From Streptomyces sp. NRRL F-5630 (GTDB lineage: Bacteria > Actinomycetota > Actinomycetes > Streptomycetales > Streptomycetaceae), in the NCBI RefSeq assembly GCF_000719475.1, contig NZ_JOGO01000008.1:71829-135828 (forward strand): DNA of 64,000 nt. Reading direction: 5' to 3'. The notes under the pieces were generated by a model. The model was not told the DNA's origin, did not search any database, and saw only the letters and a list, made by a program, of their open reading frames with translations. A program made the translations under genes and the position numbers. Shown here in pieces: positions 17,396 to 25,401 of the stretch; positions within the stretch are counted from its first letter, which is position 1, and every line of letters starts with the position of its first letter.

Positions 17396-18087
17396 CGTGA
17401 TGCCGGAAGGTTGCTGCCTGGGCTGGCGGCCTGTCAAGAGATGAAGTCGGTTCTGTTGCCGGCGTATGTCGTACGCGAGGCCGATACGGGCCCCGTGACG
17501 GCGGTGCGGGGCCGCCCGAGGTGTGAAAAGCCCAGTTCACGCCGCGCGTTGAGCCCCATGGCCTCGCTTTGGTAGCTGTGGGGTCACGAAGAGGCCACGT
17601 TCAGGACCTGACAGTTGGGAACGGTGACCTGGGCGGGGCAGGGGGGCCGGGACCGGTGCGAGGGTGGCCGCACAAGGCCGTGCGGGGCCGCGGCATTCGC
17701 GAGTGCGACCGACGGGGGTGGCTTCCGGGAGTGAACGGATCGCGGAGGGCGGTGATTGCCCGAAGCGGCTGCCCCGGCGCCGCTCGGTGAAGGCTCGAAG
17801 GGCCTTTGCCGAAGTGAACGGGAGCGACGGGCCGTTCGGGCTCTGGTTCCTGGGGGCGAGGAGATCGCCCACCGAGCTGCCAGACGACCGATTGCCTCGC
17901 GGATACGTGGCGCTCCGGCCCTCTCTAGCGAGAGTCCCGCCGGGGGACGTCCAGCCGGACGCCGTGCGTCTCGTCGCGCACGGGGGGTGAGTCCGCCGGG
18001 CGTCGCTCACGTCGGAGGCGTACGGGGCGCCGGAGGGCGTTCGTCGTCGAGCGGCCGTGTGCGGGCGGCGGTGGGTGGTACGGCGGG
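17396..18087. other. Gene-poor stretch upstream of cebE
   Basis: No intact gene is supported here. In known ceb clusters a cebR repressor gene lies next to cebE, but none of the six frames shows a LacI helix-turn-helix or sugar-binding domain in this stretch. The only recognisable protein trace is a possible DUF397 relic at 17785-17905 on the minus strand. Confidence 0.6.
17785..17905 (-). pseudogene. Possible relic of a DUF397 protein
   Basis: In one minus-strand frame the translation reads SSVGDLLAPRNQSPNGPSL and then PFTSAKALRAF. This resembles the end of Streptomyces DUF397 proteins, which typically run LAPR..VRDSK.P.GP.L.FT.AEWRAF. The Trp of the AEW motif and the usual N-terminal KSSYS segment are missing, and the frame has no credible start. 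DUF397 genes normally sit next to an XRE regulator, also absent. Read as a decayed fragment at low confidence. Confidence 0.3.
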
Positions 18088-18312
18088 TCAGCGGGTGCCG
18101 CGGCCTGTCGTCGCGGGCGGCTGAGGCGCGGAGAGGGTGGGGCGCTCGTCCGCCGCGTCGGGGACCTTCAGCATCACGAGCCTGCGGGCGGCGCCGTTCC
18201 TGCGGCGCAGGCCGCGGTGGGTGTGCCGGGCGAGGACGAGGCCGAGTGCCAGCGAGGCGAGGAGCCATGCCCCGAGGACGACGAGGATCACGCCGAGAAG
18301 AGTCACGGCCAT
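18088..18312 (-). CDS. Small single-pass membrane protein
   Basis: A 74-residue predicted protein with one strong N-terminal membrane helix (VTLLGVILVVLGAWLLASLALGLVLA), a basic stretch HTHRGLRRRNGAARR on the likely cytoplasmic side, and a polar tail. ATG 18312 is preceded by GAAAGGCGGCG, a modest ribosome site. Similar small proteins are common in Streptomyces and are annotated only as membrane proteins. I do not recognise a family or function. Confidence 0.6.
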   Translation of the reverse strand: MAVTLLGVILVVLGAWLLASLALGLVLARHTHRGLRRRNGAARRLVMLKVPDAADERPTLSAPQPPATTGRGTR

Positions 18313-18671
18313 CGCCGCCTTTCCGTCGTAGAGGCCCGAGCGGCATCCGTACCCGTCGTGTGACCGCTGAGGGGTGGTCGTACACCTGTGCTGTACGGGA
18401 AACAGTATGCCCTTGACAGCCGCTCAGGCGGAGAGCCGGTTGTGGGGAGGGATTGTGTGCGGACCCTGCCGAAGTGCCGGGGGCGCCCGCACGACTCCCG
18501 CGCCCCCGGTTGGACCCGGAGCCACCGGGGCCTCGCCGAGGGGCATCCTCCCCCAGAAGGACGGGCCCCGGCCCCGCCCCGCCACCAGCGCCGACCCCCG
18601 TCCGCCCGGCTGCTACCGTCGCCCGGGGCGTCCCGGAGGGGGGTGCCCGCCGGGCGCGGAGGGGTGGAGCA
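18313..18671. other. Intergenic region between divergent genes
   Basis: It holds the start regions of the small membrane protein and of the lactonase. One inverted repeat is visible, CGTACA and TGTACG (18379-18384 and 18392-18397) with a seven-base spacer, a possible regulator site. TTGACA occurs at 18413-18418 but without a convincing -10 partner at the right distance. No gene is seen. Confidence 0.4.
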
Positions 18672-19703
18672 GTGGACGGTACGTGGGCCGGGCGGGCGTA
18701 CATCGGGTCATACACGGCAGGGGGTGGCCAGGGCATCACGCGCGCCGAGGTGGACGCGGCCACCGGGGCGCTCACCCCGCGGAGCGTCACCGGGACGGTG
18801 CCCGACCCCTCGTTCCTCGCGCTCGACGCGGCGGGGGAGCGGCTCTACGCGGTCAGCGAGACGACCGAGGGGGCCGCCGTCGCGCTCGACCTCACGGCGG
18901 GCGCGCCCACGCCGCTCGGCCCGCCCGTTCCCGTACGCGGGGAAGGTCCCACGCACCTGTGTCTGTACGACGGGCACCTCCTGACCGCGAACTACAACTC
19001 TGGTAGCGTCTCGGCGCTCCCCGTCCGCGCCGACGGGCGTCTCGGTCCCGTCTCGGGCGTCCTCACGCACAAGGGCTCGGGGCCGCACCCGCAGCGCCAG
19101 CAGGAGCCGCACGCCCACCAGGTGCTGCCCGACCCCTCGGGCCGCTGGGCCGTCACCGTGGACCTCGGCACCGACTCGGTGCGCGTGCTGAAGCTCGTGG
19201 ACGGCGCGCCGGTCGTGCACCGCGAGTTCGCGCTGCGCCCCGGCTCGGGCCCCCGGCACCTCGTCTTCCACCCGGACGGGGGACACCTCTACGTCCTCAA
19301 CGAGCTGTCACCCACCCTCACGGTGTGCCGCTGGGACGCCGGGGCGGGCACGCTCAAGGCGGTCATGGAGAGCGCGCTGCTGCCGCTCGCGCCGCGGGGC
19401 GACGCCTACGGCTCGGGGGTGCGGGTCTCGCCCGACGGGCGCTGGCTGTGGGCCGCCGTGCGCGGTGAGGACGTCGTCTCGGTCTTCGCGCTCGTGGGCG
19501 ACGAGGCCCGCCTCGTGACGACCGTCCCCTGCGGCGGCGCCTGGCCGCGCGACCTCGCCGTGCACCCCAGCGGTCGCTTCCTCTACACGGCCAACGAACA
19601 CAGCGGCAATGTCACCTGGTTCGCCGTCGATCCCGGCACCGGGGTGCCGGAAAGGACCGGCTCCGTCGCCGTGCCCGCCGCCTCCTGCGTCGTCTTCGCC
19701 TGA
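18672..19703 (+). CDS. Lactonase family protein (7-bladed propeller)
   Basis: A 343-residue protein of the 6-phosphogluconolactonase/YbhE-type lactonase family. It starts with AYIGSYTAGGGQGI and carries repeated propeller segments such as EPHAHQVLPDPSGRW, GPRHLVFHPDGGHLYVLNE, GSGVRVSPDGRWLW and WPRDLAVHPSGRFLYTANE, which are characteristic. The family includes enzymes that open sugar lactones; members without proven substrate are frequent. GTG 18672 is used because GGAGGGGTGGAGCA precedes it. It is a single gene, convergent with the CbiX-like gene, with a hairpin between them. Confidence 0.88.
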   Translation: MDGTWAGRAYIGSYTAGGGQGITRAEVDAATGALTPRSVTGTVPDPSFLALDAAGERLYAVSETTEGAAVALDLTAGAPTPLGPPVPVRGEGPTHLCLYDGHLLTANYNSGSVSALPVRADGRLGPVSGVLTHKGSGPHPQRQQEPHAHQVLPDPSGRWAVTVDLGTDSVRVLKLVDGAPVVHREFALRPGSGPRHLVFHPDGGHLYVLNELSPTLTVCRWDAGAGTLKAVMESALLPLAPRGDAYGSGVRVSPDGRWLWAAVRGEDVVSVFALVGDEARLVTTVPCGGAWPRDLAVHPSGRFLYTANEHSGNVTWFAVDPGTGVPERTGSVAVPAASCVVFA

Positions 19704-19750
19704 GGCCGGCCTTCTCCACCGGGCCCGCACGGGCCCGGGCCCGCACGCCG

Positions 19751-19797
19751 CGCAGGGCCCGCTCCGGCACGTACGCACGCCGGGAGCGGGCCCTGCG
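19751..19797. terminator. Terminator between lactonase and CbiX-like gene
   Basis: An 18-base arm (19751-19768) pairs with 19779-19797 with one bulged G, about 18 base pairs around a short loop. It lies between two convergent genes and can act in both directions. Confidence 0.75.
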
Positions 19798-19851
19798 GGA
19801 TGAGCACGCGGCGGCGACGGGCGGACGGCGGACGGGTGGCCCCGCGGCGGG

Positions 19852-20790
19852 TCAGCGCTGCGGGAAGCCCTGGGCGCGGGCCTGGCCGATGCCCAGCGCC
19901 TCCGTGTACTTGTCGACGACGAGCTTGCCGATCGCCGGGTAGGCGCCGAGCGGCTCGGCCGCCGGGCACTCGGCCTCCTCGGCCGCGCTCCCCAGCAGTC
20001 CTTCGTCCAGCTCGGGGCCCACGAGGTAGGGGGCCAGCGCGAGTTGCGTCGCCCCGGCCTCGCGCAGCTCGGCCGCCTTCGCGGCGATCGCGCCCTCCTG
20101 GTCGAGCGCGGCGGCCATGACGGGCACGGCGAGCCGCGCGGCGAGCAGCATGCCGGTGATCCCGGCCGCCTGCACGGCCTCCTCCCCGCCCACCGTGGCG
20201 AGGATGATCCCGTCGGCGGCCGTGGCGACGGTGAACAGCCGTGCCCGGTCGGCGCGCGCGAGACCGGCCTCGGAGAGGCGCACGTGCAGGGCTTCGGCGA
20301 GCAGCGGGTGCGGGCCGAGCACCGCGGTCAGCTCGGCGACCGCGCGGCTGTCGTTCACGGCCTGCCGCACCCGGCGCAGGAGCGCGCTGTCGGGCCCGGC
20401 CAGCAGCGGCACCACGACGGCGGCGGGACCGTCGTCGGCGGGCACGTCGACGCCCGCCTCGGCGGCCCGCGCGCGGCGCTCGGCGCGCTGCGCGGAGACG
20501 TGCGCGAGCACGGCACTCAGCTGCGGGTACTCGGCCTGGACCGGGTCGGTCTCCTCGCTGTCGAGGTAGCCGACGTGCGCGTCGAGGCCGGGCAGCTCGG
20601 AACGGGCGATGCTCGTGACCTCGTCCGCCAGTTGCCGGACCTCCTTGCCCGGGGTCCCGGGCACGGCCAGGACGAGGGCGGGGGCGTTGTCGGGCGCCAC
20701 CACCGGTTCGGGGCGGCGGTGCCGTCCCGACTGGCGCGGACGGGGCATGCGGACGGGCAGGCCGGATGCGGGCCCAGAGGGGGTGCTCAT
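19852..20790 (-). CDS. CbiX/SirB-like tandem-domain protein lacking usual histidines
   Basis: A 312-residue protein with two CbiX-type halves (about residues 35-165 and 180-300), the layout of sirohydrochlorin ferro- or cobaltochelatases. Recognisable parts are ALVLAVPGTPG at the first strand, DAHVGYLDSEETDP, AAVVVPLLAGP, LGPHPLLAEAL and the second-half sequence TQLALAPYLVGPELDEGLL. In active chelatases the first strand ends in HGSRD and the later strand in GYHV; here these read PGTPG and AGPDS, so the metal-binding histidines are missing. It may be a chelatase relative with another role. ATG 20790 is preceded by CCCCTCTGGG-poor context, so the start is less certain. Confidence 0.7.
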   Translation of the reverse strand: MSTPSGPASGLPVRMPRPRQSGRHRRPEPVVAPDNAPALVLAVPGTPGKEVRQLADEVTSIARSELPGLDAHVGYLDSEETDPVQAEYPQLSAVLAHVSAQRAERRARAAEAGVDVPADDGPAAVVVPLLAGPDSALLRRVRQAVNDSRAVAELTAVLGPHPLLAEALHVRLSEAGLARADRARLFTVATAADGIILATVGGEEAVQAAGITGMLLAARLAVPVMAAALDQEGAIAAKAAELREAGATQLALAPYLVGPELDEGLLGSAAEEAECPAAEPLGAYPAIGKLVVDKYTEALGIGQARAQGFPQR

Positions 20791-20955
20791 GGCGCCGCAT
20801 GGTACTGGTTTCCACCGGCTCGTCGTTCGGGCAGGGGGAGCGTGCGCGGTATCCGTCCGTATTTTTCCGGTCGGTACGGGAACGGGCCGGTGTCCCGCGC
20901 TTTCTCCCCCCGTCCCAGACGTCGCCGAGCCCCCACGGGCACCGCCCGGCACGAC

Positions 20956-21942
20956 TCAGCCGGACACCCGGCGCACCGTCAGGTGCGCCTCGTCCAGCGG
21001 CAGTCGGAGCCCGTCACCGGCGAGCGCCCGGGCAAGCAGGACGGCACCGTCCAGCGGATCGCCCGCCGCCGGCACTCGCGCCGCGTCCGGCAGGACGCGC
21101 GCCAGTTCCGTGGCGAGGGGGCCGAGCAGCGGCGCCCCCATCCGGAACAGGCCCCCGGTGAGCGCGACGACGCCGTCCGCCGGGCAGACCGCCGCGGCGG
21201 AGGCCGCGATGTGGCCCGCCGCGTCGCGCAGCACCCCGGCGGCGAGCGGGTCCCCGTCCTCGTCCGCGGCGGCGGCGACCTGCGGCGCGAAGGAGGCGAG
21301 GACGGCCGCCCGGTCGGTACGCGGGTACAGCAGCGCGGGCAGCCCCGGCAGCGCGCCGAACCGCGCCTCGGCCCTGCGCCTCAGTGCCGCCGAGCCCCCG
21401 GGCCGCCCGTCGAGCGCCCGCAGCGCCGCGTCGAGCCCGGCCCGCCCGATCCACGCCCCGCTCCCCGCGTCCCCGAGCAGGTGGCCCCAGCCGTCGGCGC
21501 GGTGCCAGGCCCGCAGGTCGGTGCCGAGCGCGATCATCCCCGTACCGGCGGCGACGACGGCACCCGCCCGCTGCCCGAGCGCGCCCGCGTAGGCCGTCGC
21601 CGCGTCCGATGCGAGTCCCAGCACCGGCAGCCCGAGCGCCTCGGAGAGCGCCCCGGGAAGCACGGCCCGCAGGTCGGCGCCGAGCGTCGCCATCCCCGCC
21701 GCGCCCACCACGAGCGCGGCGGGCCGCGCCCCCTCGGGCAGCGCGCCGCGCACGGCGGGCAGGAGCTGTTCGAGCAGGTGCGCCGCCGAGATCCCCTCGG
21801 CCCCCGTCCGTACGGGCACGCGCGAGACGAGCACCCTCGGCTCCCGGTACGGGCCGCCCGCCACCGCGAAGCGCACCCCGGAACCGCCCGAGTCCACGCC
21901 CACCACGACGGGCTCACGGCCAGCGGTGTCGTACGGCGGCAT
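20956..21942 (-). CDS. BadF/BadG-type ATPase, N-acetylglucosamine kinase-like
   Basis: A 328-residue protein of the actin-like ATPase superfamily. The phosphate-1 loop VVGVDSGGSGVRFAV is near residue 12, the phosphate-2 segment VVAAGTGMIALG near residue 129, followed by WGHLLGDAGSGAWIGR typical of BadF/NagK proteins, and the adenosine loop VVALTGGLFRMGAPLL near residue 260. The family phosphorylates N-acetylglucosamine or related sugars, or activates dehydratases; in Streptomyces the kinase role is more likely. It ends 165 bases before the CbiX-like gene on the same strand and starts head-to-head with ung. Confidence 0.85.
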   Translation of the reverse strand: MPPYDTAGREPVVVGVDSGGSGVRFAVAGGPYREPRVLVSRVPVRTGAEGISAAHLLEQLLPAVRGALPEGARPAALVVGAAGMATLGADLRAVLPGALSEALGLPVLGLASDAATAYAGALGQRAGAVVAAGTGMIALGTDLRAWHRADGWGHLLGDAGSGAWIGRAGLDAALRALDGRPGGSAALRRRAEARFGALPGLPALLYPRTDRAAVLASFAPQVAAAADEDGDPLAAGVLRDAAGHIAASAAAVCPADGVVALTGGLFRMGAPLLGPLATELARVLPDAARVPAAGDPLDGAVLLARALAGDGLRLPLDEAHLTVRRVSG

Positions 21943-22075
21943 GAGCGGGTCTCCTCGGGCTCACGGGACGGGGCGGGCGGCAGCCTAGCCCTCCGTGCCT
22001 CGGCCCGCTCACCCCGGGGGAGCCGGGCGCGGGCCGGGATTGGGACGTACGTCACTGCGCCGATAGAGTGACACC

Positions 22076-22753
22076 GTGCCAGCACAACCCTTGAACGAAG
22101 TGGTCGAAGCGGGCTGGGCCGAGGCCCTCGCCCCTGTCGCCGGGCGGATCGCCGCCATGGGGGACTTCCTGCGCGGCGAGATCGCGGCGGGGCGCACGTA
22201 CCTCCCCGCGGGGAAGAACGTCCTGCGCGCCTTCCAGCAGCCGCTGGACGAGGTCAAGGTACTGATCGTCGGTCAGGACCCGTACCCGACGCCCGGTATG
22301 GCGATCGGCCTGAGCTTCGCCGTCGCCCCCGACGTGCGGCGTCTGCCGGGCTCGCTGGTCAACATCTACCGCGAGCTCCAGGCCGACCTCGGTGTCCCGC
22401 AGCCCTCCAACGGCGACCTCACTCCGTGGACCAGGCAGGGCGTGCTGCTCCTCAACAGGGCGCTCACGACCGCCCCCGGCAACCCGGCCGCCCACCGCGG
22501 CAAGGGCTGGGAGGAGGTCACCGAGCAGGCGATCCGCGCCCTCGTCGCGCGCGGCAAGCCCCTCGTCTCGATCCTGTGGGGCCGCGACGCCCGCAACCTG
22601 CGCCCGCACCTCGGCGACTACCCCGCCATCGAATCGGCCCACCCCTCACCGATGTCCGCCGATCGCGGCTTCTTCGGCTCCCGCCCCTTCAGCCGTGCCA
22701 ACGACCTGCTCCTCAAGCAGGGCGCGCAGCCGGTGGACTGGCGACTGCCGTAG
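22076..22753 (+). CDS. ung: Uracil-DNA glycosylase, family 1
   Basis: A 225-residue base-excision repair enzyme that removes uracil from DNA. The water-activating loop reads [19 protein letters not shown] with catalytic Asp68, and the DNA-intercalating loop [20 protein letters not shown] holds the catalytic histidine. The length is typical of the family. It starts at GTG 22076; the ribosome site is weak, but the reading begins with the usual family sequence. Streptomyces often carry two ung genes; I cannot tell which this is. Confidence 0.95.
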   Translation: MPAQPLNEVVEAGWAEALAPVAGRIAAMGDFLRGEIAAGRTYLPAGKNVLRAFQQPLDEVKVLIVGQDPYPTPGMAIGLSFAVAPDVRRLPGSLVNIYRELQADLGVPQPSNGDLTPWTRQGVLLLNRALTTAPGNPAAHRGKGWEEVTEQAIRALVARGKPLVSILWGRDARNLRPHLGDYPAIESAHPSPMSADRGFFGSRPFSRANDLLLKQGAQPVDWRLP

Positions 22754-22782
22754 CGCCGGGAGCGGCGCCGAGGACGTGACCC

Positions 22783-22812
22783 GCCGGGCGCGGTGCGGAC
22801 ACCGCGCCCGGC
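22783..22812. terminator. Terminator between ung and the GH125 gene
   Basis: A perfect 13-base-pair stem (22783-22795 with 22800-22812) around the tetraloop CGGA. It lies between the convergent ung and GH125 genes. Confidence 0.8.
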
Positions 22813-22819
22813 ACCGCTG

Positions 22820-24121
22820 TCACGCGGGGGCCCACAGGTGCCGGGAGCCGAGCCCGGCGACGTCGAGGGCGAGTTCGGCGTACATGGCGTTGGCCCAGGA
22901 GAACCAGGGGCGGGTGAAGCGCCGCGGGTCGTCCTTGTGGAACGACTCGTGCATCTGGCCCGTCCCCGCGTCGGTCGCGAGGAGGGTGTTCAGGGCCGTG
23001 TACCCCTCCGCACGGTCGGTGCTGGTCAGCCCTTGTACGGCGATCGCGATGGGCCAGATGTGCCCGTCGGGGGTGTGCGGGCTGCCGATGCCCTCGGCGG
23101 CCGCTCCCCGGTGCCAGGTGGGGTTCGCGGACGAGAGGACGAACCCGCGGGTGGCGAGGTAGACGGGGTCCGTGGCCGGGATGTTCGCGACGAGGGGCAG
23201 GGAGAGCAGGCCCGGCATGTTGGCGTCGTCCATGAGGAGTGTGTTGCCGTGGCCGTCCACCTCGTAGGCGTAGATCACGCCGTGCTCGGGGTGGTGGACG
23301 GTGCCGTGGCGCAGGACGGCGGTACGCAGCTCCGATGCCAACTGGGCCGCTCCTTCGGCGAGTTGCGTGTCGTCGGTGAGGCGGGCCAGTTCGGCGGTTC
23401 CGTCGAGGGCGGCGGCGGCACACAGGTTCGCGGGAATGTTGTAGCCGTAGGCGCACGCGTCGTCGCTGGGCCGGAACCCGCTCCAGGTCATCCCGGTCCG
23501 GGCGACGGGCGTGCCGCGTCCCGCGTTCGGCAGGGTGTCGCTCGGCGGGCAGTTCCGGCGGAGGAAGCGGTACGTGGAGCGGTCTTCGTGGTCCTGCTCC
23601 GTGCGCCAGATCTCGATGGCGGTGCGGGCCGTCCGGAGAGTGGCGGCGACGTGGTCGGTGCGCCCGGTCGCCGCCCAGAAGCGACGGGCGAGGAGGAGCG
23701 GGAAGGCGAGGGAGTCGACCTCGTACTTCGCCTCCCACACCCACGGGTCCTCGCACAGGTCGTCCGGGTCGTGGGCGCGCCCGGACGGTTCGGCGTTGAA
23801 GGCGTTGGCGTAGGGATTGCGGGCGATCTGCTGGAACTGGCGGCGCAGCACGGCGAGTACGAGGTCCTGCAAGGGCGCGTTGTCCTCCAGGAGCGCGAGG
23901 TAGGGCATCAGCTGTGTCGAGGAGTCGCGCAGCCACATGGCGGGGATGTCGCCGGTGACGACGAAGGCGGTGCCGTCGGGCATGGGCCGGATGGTGCGGG
24001 CGAGGGTGTCGTCGAGGCAGCGCGTCAGCGTCCGGCCGAGGCGCGGGTCGCCGAGGTCGTCGAGCCGTCGTACCGCCCGCTGGACGATCGGGTGGTCCTG
24101 GACGCTGGTGGGGAAGCGCAT
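22820..24121 (-). CDS. Exo-alpha-1,6-mannosidase, GH125
   Basis: A 433-residue cytoplasmic protein of GH125 (formerly DUF1237), metal-independent alpha-mannosidases that release mannose from alpha-1,6-linked oligosaccharides. Characteristic stretches are TGDIPAMWLRDSSTQLMPYL, NPYANAFNAEPSG, WEAKYEVDSLAFPLLLA, RTGMTWSGFRPSDDAC, LLMDDANMPGLLSLP and HIWPIAIAVQGLTS. ATG 24121 follows GAAAGGCCCGCCC. No signal peptide, so it acts on imported mannan fragments. It lies downstream of lacI, kinase and isomerase genes on the same strand, beyond a 190-base repeat-containing gap. Confidence 0.93.
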   Translation of the reverse strand: MRFPTSVQDHPIVQRAVRRLDDLGDPRLGRTLTRCLDDTLARTIRPMPDGTAFVVTGDIPAMWLRDSSTQLMPYLALLEDNAPLQDLVLAVLRRQFQQIARNPYANAFNAEPSGRAHDPDDLCEDPWVWEAKYEVDSLAFPLLLARRFWAATGRTDHVAATLRTARTAIEIWRTEQDHEDRSTYRFLRRNCPPSDTLPNAGRGTPVARTGMTWSGFRPSDDACAYGYNIPANLCAAAALDGTAELARLTDDTQLAEGAAQLASELRTAVLRHGTVHHPEHGVIYAYEVDGHGNTLLMDDANMPGLLSLPLVANIPATDPVYLATRGFVLSSANPTWHRGAAAEGIGSPHTPDGHIWPIAIAVQGLTSTDRAEGYTALNTLLATDAGTGQMHESFHKDDPRRFTRPWFSWANAMYAELALDVAGLGSRHLWAPA

Positions 24122-24180
24122 GGGCGGGCCTTTCGGCGGTCGGGCGGAAGGGCTGGGGCGCGGAAGTCCGCACGGGGTCG

Positions 24181-24255
24181 GGCATACGTGCACGGGGCGG
24201 CACACGTACAGGGGGCATGGCATACGTACCTGCGGCACGGCATACGCGAGGCCGT
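24181..24255 (-). repeat. Four degenerate 20-bp direct repeats
   Basis: GGCAYACGT-type units begin at 24181, 24199, 24219 and 24239, spaced 18-20 bases, in the gap between the lacI and GH125 genes. A (GAAGCC)3 run follows at about 24263-24282. The repeats could be a regulator array or simple slippage; nothing in the sequence decides it. Confidence 0.5.
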
Positions 24256-24312
24256 CGTCCGCCGAAGCCGAAGCCGAAGCCGCACCCGGACCTGGCCCCG
24301 GCCCCGAAGGTG

Positions 24313-25401
24313 TCAGCAGTCCTCGTGCGAGCGCTCCGGCACGCCCCCGGCAGCCGTCCCATGCCGGACGACCCGGGTCGGGACGGTGACGCGTCGGGAG
24401 GGCGGCGGAGCCGTATCGCCTTGTTCGAGGCGGTCGATGAGCAGACGCGCGGCCTGGCGGCCCACCTCGTCGGCGTCGTAGGAGACGAGCGTGAGCGGCA
24501 GGCCGAGGACGTCGGACAGGTCGAAGTCGTCGAAGCCGGCGACGGGCAGGGTGCGGCCCGTCTTGTAGAGGGCGCGGATGGCGCCCTGGCTGAGGCGGTT
24601 GTTGGTGCAGAACAGGGCGGTGGGCGGGGCGGGCAGGTCCAGGAGTTCGAGGGTGGCTCGTTCGGCTGTCGCGGAGTCGACGAGGCCCTGGCGGATGAGG
24701 GCGTTGTCCGGGGCGACGCCGACCTCCTCGTGCGCGGCCCAGAACCCGCGCAGGCGTTCGGCGCCGGTGTAGAGCGCGGGCGGGTTGCCGAGGAAGGCGA
24801 CGCGGGTGTGTCCCTCGGTCAGGAGGCAGGCGGTCGCTTCGCGCGCGCCGTGGAAGTCCTCGACGAGGACGCAGTCCGTGTCGATCCCGGCGGGCGGCCT
24901 CGCGGCCAGGACGACGGGGACGTGGCGCATGGCGGCAGCCAGGTGGTGCTGGCGGCTGCCCGCCGGGACCACGATCAGTCCTTCGACCTGGTGGTCGACG
25001 AGGTCGTCGATGAGTTCGGGCTCCCGGTCGGCCTGTTCGCCCGAGTTGCTGAGGAGCATGCGGAAGCCGTACCGCGTGGCGACTTCCTGGACGCCGAGGG
25101 CGAGGCGTGAGTAGAAGGGGTTGGCGAGATTGGTGACGACCAGGCCGATCATTCCGCTGCCGCCGAGGCGCAGGCTCCGCGCGGTCTGGTTGCGGCGGTA
25201 GCCGAGGCGGTCGACGGCGGCGAAGACCCGTTCCCGGGTCGCCTGCGACACGCCGGGGTCGTTCTTGAGCACGCGTGACACGGTCATGGCGCTGACCTGT
25301 GCGAGCTTGCCGACGTCCTGCATGGTCGGCCCGCTGCCCCGGCGAGCGGTCATGCCCCTGCCCCTTTCGCTGCCTGCCTGGTCCGGCACGCTGGTCGTCA
25401 T
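24313..25401 (-). CDS. LacI family regulator of the alpha-mannan locus
   Basis: A 362-residue repressor with the DNA-binding domain TMQDVGKLAQVSAMTVSRVL near residues 26-45 and a sugar-binding domain (VTNLANPFYSRLALG, FCTNNRLSQGAIRAL, PVAGFDDFDLSD). ATG 25401 overlaps the kinase stop in an ATGA, which favours it; an internal ATG at 25353 would give the more usual short N-terminus of 346 residues. It is third in manA-type isomerase, ROK kinase, lacI. It probably recognises the paired GTTAACGA sites in the divergent promoter region at 28072-28229, with mannose or a mannoside as signal. Confidence 0.9.
   Translation of the reverse strand: MTTSVPDQAGSERGRGMTARRGSGPTMQDVGKLAQVSAMTVSRVLKNDPGVSQATRERVFAAVDRLGYRRNQTARSLRLGGSGMIGLVVTNLANPFYSRLALGVQEVATRYGFRMLLSNSGEQADREPELIDDLVDHQVEGLIVVPAGSRQHHLAAAMRHVPVVLAARPPAGIDTDCVLVEDFHGAREATACLLTEGHTRVAFLGNPPALYTGAERLRGFWAAHEEVGVAPDNALIRQGLVDSATAERATLELLDLPAPPTALFCTNNRLSQGAIRALYKTGRTLPVAGFDDFDLSDVLGLPLTLVSYDADEVGRQAARLLIDRLEQGDTAPPPSRRVTVPTRVVRHGTAAGGVPERSHEDC

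Noticed and set aside
17537..18790. A long minus-strand frame that could have been cebR or another regulator
   Set aside because: No LacI helix-turn-helix or sugar-binding segment appears, and it runs across a small gene and the lactonase start; only a short DUF397-like trace is visible.
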